Positions 50,905-60,915 of a stretch of DNA of 64,000 nt are shown here, in pieces. The first letter of the stretch is position 1; every line of letters begins with the position of its first letter. The stretch spans positions 58,857 through 122,856 of the forward strand of contig DKIJ01000011.1 in the NCBI GenBank assembly GCA_002454195.1, in the 5' to 3' direction. The stretch comes from Flavobacterium sp. UBA6721 (GTDB lineage: Bacteria > Bacteroidota > Bacteroidia > Flavobacteriales > Flavobacteriaceae). The translations under genes and the position numbers were made by a program. The notes beneath the pieces are model-generated. The model did no database searches and was not told the origin of the DNA. It saw only the letters and a list, made by a program, of their open reading frames with translations.

Positions 50905-52049
50905 TACAATTTATTCAAACTAATTTGCATTGTAGTTCCTTTTCCTATTTCGGATTGTAAAACTTTGATATTTCCTTTGTGGTATTCTTTTACAATACGT
51001 TTAGTTAAAGAAAGACCTAATCCCCAACCTCTTTTTTTAGTGGTAAATCCAGGTTCGAAAATGGTGCTGAACTGATTTTTAGGAATACCACTTCCGGTAT
51101 CCGTTACATTAATTTTAACCATATCAGAATCTTCGTGAATACTCACCACAATTTTACCCTTACCTTTCATGGCATCAATAGCGTTTTTAATAAGATTTTC
51201 AATCGTCCAGCTGTGTAATGTTGGATTTAAAAGGGTGTAAATTTCCGATTTGGGACTTTCAAAAGAAAATTCAATTTGTTTAGAAAATCGCGATTGCAGG
51301 TAGTTGTAGGTTTGAAATGTGGTCTCAACAATGTCGCATTTTTCTAATACAGGTTCCGAGCCAATTTTAGAAAAACGATCGGTAATAGTTTGAAGTCGGT
51401 TGATATCTTTCTCAATTTCCGAAGTGGTCGCAGGATCAATATCCTCTGTTTTTAAAATCTCCACCCAGCCTATTAAAGAAGAGAGCGGAGTTCCTATTTG
51501 ATGCGCCGTTTCTTTAGCCATACCAGCCCAAAGTTTATTTTGAGTAGCAATTTTGGTACTTCGATAAAAATAATAAATCAGTGCCGAAAAGAGGAAAATA
51601 ATTAGTAACAAGGCGATAGGATAATATTTTAATTTATTCAATAAAGCCGAGTTGCCATAATACCATTTTTGGAACTTATGAGGGGCATATTCAATGGTTA
51701 TGGGCTCGTTTTCTTTTTTTAATTCGGCTAAAAATTGTGTTGCTTTTTCTTTGTCATTAATGATGCTTTCGTTAATATTAATAGTGTTAATAATACTATC
51801 GTTTTCGGTAAGAATTACGGGAATTGAGGTGTTGTTTTTAAAAATTTGAAGCGGCAGTTCTACATCAGTATTTTCGTCGGCATTTATAAGTGTTTTTTGG
51901 GCTTTCGCCAAAAGATTCATTTTAAGACGTTCTTCATTTTTAAAAATCTGAAAAAAGGTATAGGTATTCCATAGTATTAATGAAATGATAAGAAATGAAG
52001 CAAAAATAAGTATCCATCTTCCGGTACTTCTTTTATCAGAAAACTGCAT
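50901..52049 (-). CDS. Membrane sensor histidine kinase (orphan)
   Basis: The 382-residue protein has two membrane helices (residues about 12-32 and 140-165) enclosing a 105-residue periplasmic sensor, with no HAMP domain. The cytoplasmic part has an H-box GMAKETAHQIGTPLSSLIG (the phosphorylated His in AHQIG), N-box NLIKNAIDAM, G1 DTGSGIPKN and G2 GWGLGLSL. It lacks an adjacent response regulator. The signal is unknown. It is convergent with, and overlaps by 4 bases, the transglutaminase gene. Confidence 0.9.
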   Translation of the reverse strand: MQFSDKRSTGRWILIFASFLIISLILWNTYTFFQIFKNEERLKMNLLAKAQKTLINADENTDVELPLQIFKNNTSIPVILTENDSIINTININESIINDKEKATQFLAELKKENEPITIEYAPHKFQKWYYGNSALLNKLKYYPIALLLIIFLFSALIYYFYRSTKIATQNKLWAGMAKETAHQIGTPLSSLIGWVEILKTEDIDPATTSEIEKDINRLQTITDRFSKIGSEPVLEKCDIVETTFQTYNYLQSRFSKQIEFSFESPKSEIYTLLNPTLHSWTIENLIKNAIDAMKGKGKIVVSIHEDSDMVKINVTDTGSGIPKNQFSTIFEPGFTTKKRGWGLGLSLTKRIVKEYHKGNIKVLQSEIGKGTTMQISLNKLY

Positions 52050-52237
52050 AAATAATTTTTTGAGCTATAAATATAACGAAATATACTAAGGATTGTTTTA
52101 GTTTCACTTCAAAGTTTTTCATGTTCAACAAGAAGGAGTAAGGAATAATACAACTTCAGGATTCCCTTGTTTGCCAGCTATTTAAAAATAAAATTGAAAT
52201 TGTAAAACAATCTTTATTATCAGATAGAAGAAGTTGT

Positions 52238-52245
52238 TATATTTG
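52238..52245 (+). promoter_or_regulatory. Predicted -7 box of the DUF3127 gene
   Basis: TATATTTG, which would give an unusually long leader of about 125 bases before ATG 52376. The rest of the 326-base gap (52050-52375) shows no gene or obvious structure. Confidence 0.45.
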
Positions 52246-52375
52246 TATATCAAATGTTTTTTAGTTTCGGTTTTCCATTCGATTGATTTTGAGATATTCA
52301 TACAAAATGAAAGACTTGGTCTGGCATAAAAACACTTTTGATAAATAATAATATATAACAGTTAAAATAGCGAAG

Positions 52376-52747
52376 ATGGAAGTTACAGGGAAAATTAAAG
52401 TTGTTAATCCAGAACAACAAGTTAGTGCCTCATTTAGAAAAAGAGAAGTAGTTGTAACTACAGAGGAACAATATCCTCAACATATATTGATTGAATTTAC
52501 ACAAGATAAATGTGATTTATTGAGTAATTACAATATTGGTGAAGCCGTAAAAGTATCTATTAATTTAAGAGGTAGAGAATGGGTTAATCCACAAGGAGAA
52601 ACAAGATACTTTAACAGTATTCAAGGATGGAGAATTGAAAGACTAGCTACTGAAGCTCCAGCTGCTGCTGCTCCTATGCCAGCTGCGCCAGCTTTTGCTC
52701 CTGCAACTAATTTAAACGAAGACGAACCAGACGATTTACCATTCTAA
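52376..52747 (+). CDS. DUF3127 protein, SSB-like OB-fold with SSB C-terminal tip
   Basis: The 123-residue protein has a predicted OB-fold (residues 1-88), with the segment GREWVNPQGETRYFNSIQGW resembling SSB strands, an Ala/Pro-rich linker (about 94-112) and the acidic tip EDEPDDLPF. That tip matches the SSB C-terminal peptide; the ssb gene in this window ends INDLPF. DUF3127 is a family of unknown function. By architecture it may bind single-stranded nucleic acid and recruit partners. A strong hairpin follows at 52769-52815. Confidence 0.75.
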   Translation: MEVTGKIKVVNPEQQVSASFRKREVVVTTEEQYPQHILIEFTQDKCDLLSNYNIGEAVKVSINLRGREWVNPQGETRYFNSIQGWRIERLATEAPAAAAPMPAAPAFAPATNLNEDEPDDLPF

Positions 52748-52768
52748 AATTTAAATTCTAAATTTTTA

Positions 52769-52815
52769 AAATTCCAAATTCCAATTAGCTCTTTATTAAT
52801 TGGAATTTGGAATTT
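52769..52815. terminator. 19-bp perfect inverted repeat after DUF3127
   Basis: AAATTCCAAATTCCAATTA (52769-52787) and TAATTGGAATTTGGAATTT (52797-52815) enclose a 9-base loop and are followed by C and eight T. It should terminate the DUF3127 transcript. TTGGAATTTGGAATTT recurs at 54424-54439 in the thiH-thiF gap. Confidence 0.75.
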
Positions 52816-52865
52816 CTTTTTTGGAACTTTTATTGATTTTTGAATTGTCATTGAATTGGATATTA

Positions 52866-53042
52866 GGACTGTCCGCTTGCGGACTAAATAAAAAATAGGC
52901 CACAGACCTGTCTGCCAACAGGCAGTTGACACTGATTGAACAGATAAAAACGGATTTTTAAAGCTCTTTGTGAATCACAATCTGCGATAATCTGTTCAAT
53001 CCGTTTCATCTGTGTGCCATTCTCAATGATTGATATAAGAAA
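52866..53042. repeat. Palindrome cluster of ATCTGTTCAATCCGTT type upstream of aat
   Basis: The 325-base gap between DUF3127 and aat holds a GTCCGC-TT-GCGGAC palindrome (52868-52881), CTGCC-AACA-GGCAG (about 52911-52924), and an imperfect inverted repeat whose arms are TGAACAGATAAAAACGGATT (from about 52936) and AATCTGTTCAATCCGTTTCA (from about 52989). No gene or promoter is visible. Confidence 0.55.
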
Positions 53043-53072
53043 CGGATAGTCATATTGGAAATTGATTGAATC

Positions 53073-53708
53073 ATGTTTTATCTTACCGAAGATTTATTTT
53101 TCCCGCCCGTTCATTTAGCCCATTCTTCCGGAATTATTGGCTTAGGTGGTGATTTGTCTCCAGAAAGGCTTCAGTTAGCGTATCAAAGCGGAATTTTCCC
53201 TTGGTTCGAAGACGGAGAACCTATTACTTGGTGGTCTCCTAATCCTAGGATGGTGCTGTTTTTAGACGAATTGGTCGTTTCTAAAAGCATGCGAAATATT
53301 CGCAATAGAAAGATTTTTAAAGTTACGTTCAATAAGGATTTTCGAGCTGTAATCACCAATTGTCAGGCGATAAAAAGGGAAGGGCAAAACGGCACCTGGA
53401 TTACCGATGATATGATTGAGGCTTATTGTAAATTGCATGATTTAGGGATAGCCAAATCAGTTGAGGTGTGGCAGGATGATGAATTAGTTGGCGGACTTTA
53501 TGGTGTTGATTTGGGTCATGTTTTTTGTGGCGAAAGTATGTTTTCTAAGGTTTCCAATGCTTCTAAAGTTGCCTTTATAGCTCTAGTCGAAAAACTAAAA
53601 AAAGAGCATTACAAACTGCTCGATTGTCAGGTGTACAATTCGCATTTAGAAAGTTTAGGTTGTCGCGAAATTAGTCGGGATGATTTTATGTCGATTTTAA
53701 AAAGTTAA
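53073..53708 (+). CDS. aat: Leucyl/phenylalanyl-tRNA-protein transferase
   Basis: The 211-residue enzyme adds Leu or Phe to N-terminal Arg or Lys of proteins for the N-end rule. Signatures include GLGGDLSPERLQLAYQSGIFPWF near residue 25, WWSPNPRMVL, and VEVWQDDELVGGLYGVDLGHVFCGESMFS in the middle. The final bases overlap the end of convergent thiF by 12. Confidence 0.94.
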   Translation: MFYLTEDLFFPPVHLAHSSGIIGLGGDLSPERLQLAYQSGIFPWFEDGEPITWWSPNPRMVLFLDELVVSKSMRNIRNRKIFKVTFNKDFRAVITNCQAIKREGQNGTWITDDMIEAYCKLHDLGIAKSVEVWQDDELVGGLYGVDLGHVFCGESMFSKVSNASKVAFIALVEKLKKEHYKLLDCQVYNSHLESLGCREISRDDFMSILKS

Positions 53709-54407
53709 TTTGGTAAAACTCCAATCTAGGGTTTTGAATAAGACCAATTGGTTTTGTAAACTCGGTAATCCAATAATCAATTTTAAAGTTTCATGCGCCA
53801 TCATTGTTCCAATCATACCAGGTAAAGTACCCAAAACTCCATTAAAACTGCAATTAGGAACATCTTTTGGATTGGGTGGTTCCGGAAATAAGTCGCGCAG
53901 GTTTTTACTTCCCTGATGGTTAAAAACAGCAATTTGACCTTCAAAGCCTAAAATGCTTCCATAAACCAACGTTTTGTTTAAGGCTACACAGGTATCATTC
54001 ACTAAATAACGTGTTTTAAAATTATCCGAACCATCCACTACAATATCAAATTCAGCTATAATTTTTGCAGCGTTTTCCAGAGTTAGTTTTTCTTCAAAAG
54101 CTAGAATCTTAATCAATGGATTTAGTTTTTCAACGGTTGTTTTCGCTGTTGAAGCTTTGGCTAATCCAACTTGTTTTTCGGTATATAAAATTTGGCGATG
54201 CAAATTGTGAATTTCAATCGTATCAAAATCTACAATCCCGATGGTTCCCACACCAGCTGTAGCAATGTATTGCAAAATGGGGCATCCTAAACCACCAGCA
54301 CCAATGACCAATACCTTGGCTTTTTTAATTTTTGCCTGTCCTTCTTCGCCTATCTCAGCTAAGATAACTTGTCTGTTGTATCGTAAAAAATCTTGTATAA
54401 CACTCAT
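53697..54407 (-). CDS. thiF: ThiF/MoeB-type adenylyltransferase
   Basis: The 236-residue E1-like enzyme has the nucleotide-binding loop VIGAGGLGCPILQYIATAGVG (residues 32-52), an Arg-finger segment HNLHRQILYT, and catalytic Asp in DGSDNFKTRYLVNDTC. It adenylates the C-terminus of ThiS, the sulfur carrier for the thiazole ring. It lacks the rhodanese domain of longer MoeB proteins and the zinc-binding Cys pairs. Placement at the end of the thi operon, 45 bases after thiH, supports ThiF over MoeB. Confidence 0.88.
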   Translation of the reverse strand: MSVIQDFLRYNRQVILAEIGEEGQAKIKKAKVLVIGAGGLGCPILQYIATAGVGTIGIVDFDTIEIHNLHRQILYTEKQVGLAKASTAKTTVEKLNPLIKILAFEEKLTLENAAKIIAEFDIVVDGSDNFKTRYLVNDTCVALNKTLVYGSILGFEGQIAVFNHQGSKNLRDLFPEPPNPKDVPNCSFNGVLGTLPGMIGTMMAHETLKLIIGLPSLQNQLVLFKTLDWSFTKLTF

Positions 54408-54411
54408 TTTG

Positions 54412-54450
54412 AAATTTTATATTGGAATTTGGAATTTAAATATTGGAATT
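54412..54450. repeat. TTGGAATTTGGAATTT-type repeat in the thiH-thiF gap
   Basis: ATTGGAATTTGGAATTTAAA and TATTGGAATTTTTAAAT occupy the 44-base gap. The core matches the right arm of the inverted repeat after DUF3127. Confidence 0.5.
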
Positions 54451-54451
54451 T

Positions 54452-55564
54452 TTAAATAAAGCTTTTGTCCCAATCCTTCCAAACCGGTTCGTATCCTTTT
54501 TGGCTGATGATTCTGGCAATTTCGGCAACAGGGCGTTCATCGCTAATTTCGAATTGTTCCAAGGATTGCGGATCCACTACATAACCCCCCGGATTGGTTT
54601 TAGAACCTGCACTCATACTCGTTGTACCAATTGGGATGATGTTGTTTCGAAATTTTTCATTTTCTCGGGTTGAAATTGAAATTTCCAAATCTTCATTCCA
54701 CAAGCGATAGGCGCAAATTAATTGGGTTAAATCTTTGTCGTCCATGATAAAATTAGGTTCGATAATGCCTTCGGCAGGTCGTAATCTAGGGAAAGAAACG
54801 GAGTATTTGGTTTGCCAATAGGTTTTTTGCAAATAATCCAAATGCAAAGCATTGAAAAAACTATCAGTACGCCAGTCTTCCAAACCCAGTAAAACACCTA
54901 AACCTATTTTGTGGATTCTGGCTTTTCCAATGCGATCCGGTGTATCCAGACGGAAATCAAAATTGGATTTTTTTCCCTTAGTATGGTATTTTTTATAGAC
55001 TTCCTGATGGTAGGTTTCCTGATAAACCAATACCGAATATACACCAGCCTTGTGCAAGCGCTCGTAATCTTCCTGTGAAAGTGGTTGTACTTCTACTGAA
55101 ATAAGGGAAAATTGTGCTTTTATTTGTTCTATTGCGTTAAGGAAATAATTGATATTTACCGTATAATTGGCTTCGCCAGTAACTAACAGAACATGATCAA
55201 AACCCAAATTCTTCAAGGCTTGAGCTTCTATTTTGATTTCAGAATCCGTTAGGGTTTTACGCTTGATTTTATTATCTAAACTAAAACCACAATAGGTACA
55301 AATATTTTGGCATTCATTGCTTAGATACAAAGGCGCATACATTTGGATGGTTTTCCCAAAACGTTTCTTAGTCAGTTCGTGACTTTTTTGGGCCATCAAT
55401 TCTAAGTAGCCTTGGGCAGCAGGAGAAATCAATACCAGAAAATCATCCAGATTTCTTTTGGATTTTGCTAAGGTTTGTTCTACTTGCCTAGTTGTAGTGT
55501 TATAAATTTTGGATTGAATTTCGTTCCAGTTGTATTGTTCAAAAACCGATTTAAATGTTGTCAT
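54452..55564 (-). CDS. thiH: 2-iminoacetate synthase (thiazole biosynthesis, radical SAM)
   Basis: The ATG at 55564 (MTTFKSVFEQYNWN) gives 370 residues; a more distal ATG at 55600 lies inside the preceding repeat. The radical SAM cluster motif CTYCGF is part of the YLSNECQNICTYCGFSLDN segment near residue 80, with the GAxxTPG-like and SVEVQPLSQEDY blocks later. The enzyme splits tyrosine into dehydroglycine (2-iminoacetate) and p-cresol; dehydroglycine goes to ThiG. Confidence 0.95.
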   Translation of the reverse strand: MTTFKSVFEQYNWNEIQSKIYNTTTRQVEQTLAKSKRNLDDFLVLISPAAQGYLELMAQKSHELTKKRFGKTIQMYAPLYLSNECQNICTYCGFSLDNKIKRKTLTDSEIKIEAQALKNLGFDHVLLVTGEANYTVNINYFLNAIEQIKAQFSLISVEVQPLSQEDYERLHKAGVYSVLVYQETYHQEVYKKYHTKGKKSNFDFRLDTPDRIGKARIHKIGLGVLLGLEDWRTDSFFNALHLDYLQKTYWQTKYSVSFPRLRPAEGIIEPNFIMDDKDLTQLICAYRLWNEDLEISISTRENEKFRNNIIPIGTTSMSAGSKTNPGGYVVDPQSLEQFEISDERPVAEIARIISQKGYEPVWKDWDKSFI

Positions 55565-55657
55565 AGCTTTTAACCTCAAAGTGCACAAAGATTTACGCAA
55601 AGTTCGCTAAGCTTTGCGTTCTTGGCGCTTTGCTTTGCGAACTTTGCGGTTAAAGTA
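55564..55657. repeat. CGCAAAG-family inverted repeat in the thiG-thiH gap
   Basis: CGCAAAGTTCGC (55596-55607) and its perfect complement GCGAACTTTGCG (55637-55648) flank a 29-base middle that contains further GCAAAG units; the outer AACC and GGTT arms nearly extend it. The repeat fills the whole gap and probably folds in the mRNA. A single-strand copy lies inside the TonB receptor's N-terminus (45921-45950). Confidence 0.7.
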
Positions 55658-56434
55658 TTATTCATATAAAAACGCCGTCAAAGGACTCGAAGCTACCGCC
55701 TGATTGAATTGCTGTGCTAATTGGGCTTCGTAAGCTTTTCGACCAGCAATAACGGCTTCTTTGAAAGCTTCTGCCATTAGTTTTGGATTTCCGGCAACCG
55801 CAATTGCGGTATTCACTAGAACAGCATCTGCTCCCATTTCCATAGCTTTCGCAGCGTCTGAAGGAGCTCCAATACCCGCATCAATAATTACAGGAACCTT
55901 AGACTGTTCGATAATGATTTCCAGAAAATCAATGGTTTTTAATCCTTTGTTGCTGCCAATTGGCGATCCTAAAGGCATAACTGCTGCTGTTCCTACATCT
56001 TCTAAACGTTTGCACAAAACAGGATCGGCATGGATGTAAGGTAAAACGATAAAACCCAGTTTAGCCAATTCCTCTGTTGCTTTTAAGGTTTCAATGGGAT
56101 CCGGTAAAAGGTATCTTGGATCAGGATGAATTTCGAGTTTTAGCCAATTGGTTTCCAAAGCCTCTCGGGCTAATTGTGCTGCAAAAACAGCTTCCTTGGC
56201 ATTTCTAGCACCTGATGTATTTGGTAATAAATTGATTCTAGGGTGTTTTAAATGCGATAAAATAGCATCGGTATCCGTTTCTAAATCGACACGTTTTAAG
56301 GCTACCGTTACTAATTCGCTCTCCGAAGCCAGAATTGCTTCTTCCATTTGAACATTCGAACCAAATTTTCCTGTTCCTAAAAACAATCGTGAATTTAGTT
56401 CTTTATCACCAATTTTAAATGTTGACTGGTTCAT
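55658..56434 (-). CDS. thiG: Thiazole synthase
   Basis: The ATG at 56434 ([13 protein letters not shown]) gives 258 residues, typical for ThiG; an ATG at 56446 adds four. The TIM barrel keeps the Schiff-base lysine segment [27 protein letters not shown], and the phosphate loop [30 protein letters not shown]. It joins 1-deoxyxylulose-5-phosphate, dehydroglycine and ThiS thiocarboxylate into the thiazole phosphate. It overlaps thiE by 20 bases. Confidence 0.95.
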   Translation of the reverse strand: MNQSTFKIGDKELNSRLFLGTGKFGSNVQMEEAILASESELVTVALKRVDLETDTDAILSHLKHPRINLLPNTSGARNAKEAVFAAQLAREALETNWLKLEIHPDPRYLLPDPIETLKATEELAKLGFIVLPYIHADPVLCKRLEDVGTAAVMPLGSPIGSNKGLKTIDFLEIIIEQSKVPVIIDAGIGAPSDAAKAMEMGADAVLVNTAIAVAGNPKLMAEAFKEAVIAGRKAYEAQLAQQFNQAVASSPLTAFLYE

Positions 56435-57053
56435 ATAATGTTTCATTAAGTTTTGTTATTAATTCGGTTTTGTTGTCGTTTTCGGTAATTAATCCCGAAA
56501 CAGCAATGCCATGAATTCCTGTTTGGATTATTGCAGGAACATCCTCTAATTGAATACCACCAATCGCATAAATTGGAGTTGAAATTCCCAGAAGTCTTAA
56601 TTCTGTTACCATATTTTGGTAGCCTTCCAGACCTAAAATCGGACTTAGATTGTCTTTCGTTTTAGTAAAACGGAATGGTCCCAAACCAATATAATCAGCT
56701 CCTTCTTTGATTTGTTTTTGAACGTCTTCCAAGGTGTTGGCAGTACCACCAATAATTTTATTTGGTCCTAAAATTTCTCTGGCATTCGATATTTTCATGT
56801 CTTTTAGACCTAAATGAACGCCATCAGCATTGATTTTTTGAGCTAAGGAAACATTGTCGTTAATGATAAAAGTAGCTCCAAATTCAGTGCACAATTTTTT
56901 TACGGCTTCCGCCATAGTTTCCATGTCTTCAGACGTTGCTTTTTTAAAACGAAGCTGAATCCATTTGCAACCATGTTCTAAGGCTTGACTAATGTTTGCT
57001 AATTGCTCGTCAACGGAGTTTCCCTGTGAGATATATTGAAAACGATTATACAT
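56415..57053 (-). CDS. thiE: Thiamine phosphate synthase
   Basis: The 212-residue TIM barrel has the ThiE motifs [64 protein letters not shown] and [13 protein letters not shown]. It couples hydroxymethylpyrimidine diphosphate to the thiazole phosphate. It overlaps thiD by 8 bases and thiG by 20, so translation is coupled. It is the more canonical of the two ThiE-like proteins in the operon. Confidence 0.93.
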   Translation of the reverse strand: MYNRFQYISQGNSVDEQLANISQALEHGCKWIQLRFKKATSEDMETMAEAVKKLCTEFGATFIINDNVSLAQKINADGVHLGLKDMKISNAREILGPNKIIGGTANTLEDVQKQIKEGADYIGLGPFRFTKTKDNLSPILGLEGYQNMVTELRLLGISTPIYAIGGIQLEDVPAIIQTGIHGIAVSGLITENDNKTELITKLNETLYEPVNI

Positions 57054-57801
57054 AATGATTTCCTAGTAGTTTTGGGGTTGATAATAAAAAGTTTTCGGTA
57101 TATGCTTTGGCATTTTTACAGGCTCTTAACAGTTCTTGTTCTAAGGCAATATTGGCAGTAATTGCGGCAGATAAAACACAGCCTGAACCGTGTTTTTCGT
57201 ATATATGAGTAGTATTTGGCGAAAGCCTGAAAAAGTGTTGCTGAATATGTAAAAAATCAGTGCCAATTTCGTTAGGATTATGCCCGCCTTTTAATAAAAT
57301 AGCGCAGTGTTTCGATATTTTTTCAGTAATGATTTCGATAGTAGCTTCTTTAGTGTCTAATTTCAATATTTCATTGTAATTGGGAGTGATGAGTTCGATT
57401 TCTTTTAGAATTGCAACTAAATCATTTTGGTTTTCAATATTCAGAAAATCAAATTCGGTAGTCGATTTTAAAACGGTATCCCAAACTATTTTGGTTTTTG
57501 GCGAAAGTTTTTTTATCAAAAAAACAATTTCTTTTAAATAAGGCAGAGAGGGAACAATTCCAATTTTGACTGCTTTGATGTTGTAAGAGCCAAATAAGGT
57601 TTCAATAGATTGTAAAACGAATTCTAGTGCTGTCCATTGGATGTTCACAAATTCATTTTCAGTTTGTATTGTATTAGCAGTACAAACAGCCAAGCCATAC
57701 ACCTGATGTTGTTCAAAGGTTTTAATATCGGCCAAAACTCCTGCACCAGCCGAAGGATCAAAACCGGCAATGCTTAAAACGAAAGGGCGATTTGTTGGCA
57801 T
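57046..57801 (-). CDS. thiD: Hydroxymethylpyrimidine (phosphate) kinase
   Basis: The 251-residue ribokinase-fold enzyme phosphorylates HMP to HMP-P and HMP-PP. SIAGFDPSAGAGVLADIKTF near the start, the substrate region and the anion-hole/catalytic motif EKHGSGCVLSAAITAN (residues about 209-224, with Cys in place of the usual Thr) identify ThiD. It overlaps the preceding thiE2 by 28 bases and the following thiE by 8. Confidence 0.93.
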   Translation of the reverse strand: MPTNRPFVLSIAGFDPSAGAGVLADIKTFEQHQVYGLAVCTANTIQTENEFVNIQWTALEFVLQSIETLFGSYNIKAVKIGIVPSLPYLKEIVFLIKKLSPKTKIVWDTVLKSTTEFDFLNIENQNDLVAILKEIELITPNYNEILKLDTKEATIEIITEKISKHCAILLKGGHNPNEIGTDFLHIQQHFFRLSPNTTHIYEKHGSGCVLSAAITANIALEQELLRACKNAKAYTENFLLSTPKLLGNHYV

Positions 57802-58373
57802 AATTTAAAATTTTGAATTGGATTTTGGCTGTTCCAAATGGTTCCTAATAGGGCTACATCATCAAAACCTGCTTTTAAAGTGGTTTCAATATTCGAAGCC
57901 TGAATTCCGCCTAAAGCAATGAGTTGGGTTTTGAAATTGGTTCGGTTATTTATAGCTGTCAAAAGATTCGTTTTTGAAGCATAATTTGGTTTCGAAATAC
58001 TCTCAAAAACCGGACTTAAAAAAGCATAGTCAAATTCGGCAGCCAAAGCATTAAATTCTTCAACGGAGTGAGTAGAAGTTGATTTTAAGAACCTACAAGG
58101 TTTTGATAACCTTGCAGGAGAGTTAAAAGTTTCTGTTCTCATTTTTTCTGTGAAATGAATTCTATTCATTCCTAATTCTTCTGCTAATTGATGATGACTG
58201 TGTAAAACCAGTTTATTTCGAAATTCCAATCCAATAGCAGTTACAAATTTTTTCATTTCTTCAGCTGAATATTCAGGTTTTCTAACATGCAATAATTCCA
58301 GTCCTTCCTCAAAAAGAGAATGGATGATTGGGATTTCGTTTGCTATCGCAGTTGGATTGGAAAAGACTATCAT
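57774..58373 (-). CDS. Second thiamine phosphate synthase-like protein (TenI/ThiE)
   Basis: The 199-residue TIM barrel has ThiE-type ELLHVRKPEYSAEEM, LVLHSHHQLAEELGMNRIHFTEK, STSTHSVEEF, YAFLSPVFESISKPNY and LIALGGIQASNI. It lacks the usual VNDR motif, so it may be TenI-like (thiazole tautomerase) and act with ThiG instead of being a second synthase. Residues 86-94 (PARLSKPCR) are encoded by a palindromic repeat (58092-58118). It sits between thiC and thiD. Confidence 0.82.
   Translation of the reverse strand: MIVFSNPTAIANEIPIIHSLFEEGLELLHVRKPEYSAEEMKKFVTAIGLEFRNKLVLHSHHQLAEELGMNRIHFTEKMRTETFNSPARLSKPCRFLKSTSTHSVEEFNALAAEFDYAFLSPVFESISKPNYASKTNLLTAINNRTNFKTQLIALGGIQASNIETTLKAGFDDVALLGTIWNSQNPIQNFKLCQQIALSF
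58092..58118. repeat. CCTGCAAGG palindromic repeat inside the thiE2 coding sequence
   Basis: On the coding (minus) strand CCTGCAAGGTT, ATCAA and an AACCTTGTAGG arm form an 11-bp hairpin with one G-T pair. The sequence resembles the CCTGCAAGGTTTT-type intergenic repeat of Bacteroidota. It is read in frame and adds residues P86-R94. Confidence 0.65.
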
Positions 58374-58381
58374 GTTATGGG

Positions 58382-58443
58382 GTATTAAGTATCAAGTATT
58401 AAGTATCAAGATTTTAGTCTTAATACTTAATACTAATGTCTTG
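58382..58443. repeat. AAGTATTAAG-family inverted repeat in the thiC-thiE2 gap
   Basis: AGTATTAAGTAT (58395-58406) and ATACTTAATACT (58423-58434) are perfect complements; surrounding units TAAGTATCAAG and CTTGATACTAAG repeat the theme. Related sequence lies at 45592-45655. Confidence 0.65.
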
Positions 58444-58446
58444 ATA

Positions 58447-60384
<1,938 letters not shown>

Positions 60385-60591
60385 CTATCCGCCCTGTGTA
60401 GCAGAAATAATCAAAATATCGTCAGTTTCGGATAGGAGGTGACTGTTCCAATTGGATTTTGGAATCACATTGTTATTTACGGCTACAGCGATGCCGTTTT
60501 GTTTTTGCGGAATTTCAATATCGAGCAAGGCTTGAATGCTCAATGCTTCTACTTGAAATTGTTTGGTTTGATTGTTGATTTTTAGTTCCAT
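60385..60591 (-). CDS. thiS: Sulfur carrier protein ThiS
   Basis: The 68-residue ubiquitin-fold protein ends in the required diglycine (ISATQGG), which is adenylated by ThiF and converted to thiocarboxylate to deliver sulfur to ThiG. The N-terminus MELKINNQTKQFQ is typical. It is the first gene after the TPP riboswitch (60672-60750) and leads the thi operon. Confidence 0.93.
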   Translation of the reverse strand: MELKINNQTKQFQVEALSIQALLDIEIPQKQNGIAVAVNNNVIPKSNWNSHLLSETDDILIISATQGG

Positions 60592-60671
60592 TCTCGTATT
60601 TTTTTAAATGAAAAAATACTTTAGGAATGGCTACAAGGTGACCCAAAAAATGGGACTACGGAAGTCATCTT

Positions 60672-60750
60672 ACTTTTCCCTACGTTAGTATGAACTAGAT
60701 CAGGTTCAGAGGGTAAAATCTCAGCCTGCTAATGCAGACACCCCTAAAGT
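60672..60750 (-). promoter_or_regulatory. TPP riboswitch leading the thi operon
   Basis: On the minus strand the P1 stem ACTTT/AAAGT encloses AGGGGTGTCTGC, AGCAGGCTGAGATTTTACCC, TCTGAACCTGATC and the closing GTAGGGAAAAGT. All conserved THI-box blocks are present, with a short P3. The 80-base leader to thiS has no convincing terminator, so control is probably at translation initiation. It is a separate copy from that at 45688-45797. Confidence 0.95.
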
Positions 60751-60756
60751 GTGCGT

Positions 60757-60764
60757 CAAATGTA
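60757..60764 (-). promoter_or_regulatory. Predicted -7 box of the thi operon
   Basis: TACATTTG on the minus strand, with the aptamer starting 6 bases downstream, as for the TonB-receptor riboswitch. The -33 region is not recognisable. TTAGAAG tandem units (60769-60800) lie just upstream. Confidence 0.6.
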
Positions 60765-60915
60765 GTTAAAAAGTTAGAAGTTAGAAGTTAAATGATAGAA
60801 GTTTAACAATTTTGTGATTTAAAAGAAGTATTTTTCACTTCAAGTTTTAAACCATTAAGAAGTTTAGTTGATTAAGAAACTTAACTTTCTTAATTTCTTA
60901 ATGGTGAAACTTTTA

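Noticed and set aside
53697-54407. MoeB (molybdopterin) instead of ThiF
   Set aside because: No rhodanese domain or moa/moe genes nearby; placement at the end of a complete thi operon favours ThiF.
58382-58443. CRISPR-like array
   Set aside because: Units are about 10-12 bases, degenerate and without unique spacers; it is a spacer repeat with inverted arms. The AGAAAGC units at 40011-40040 were rejected for the same reason.
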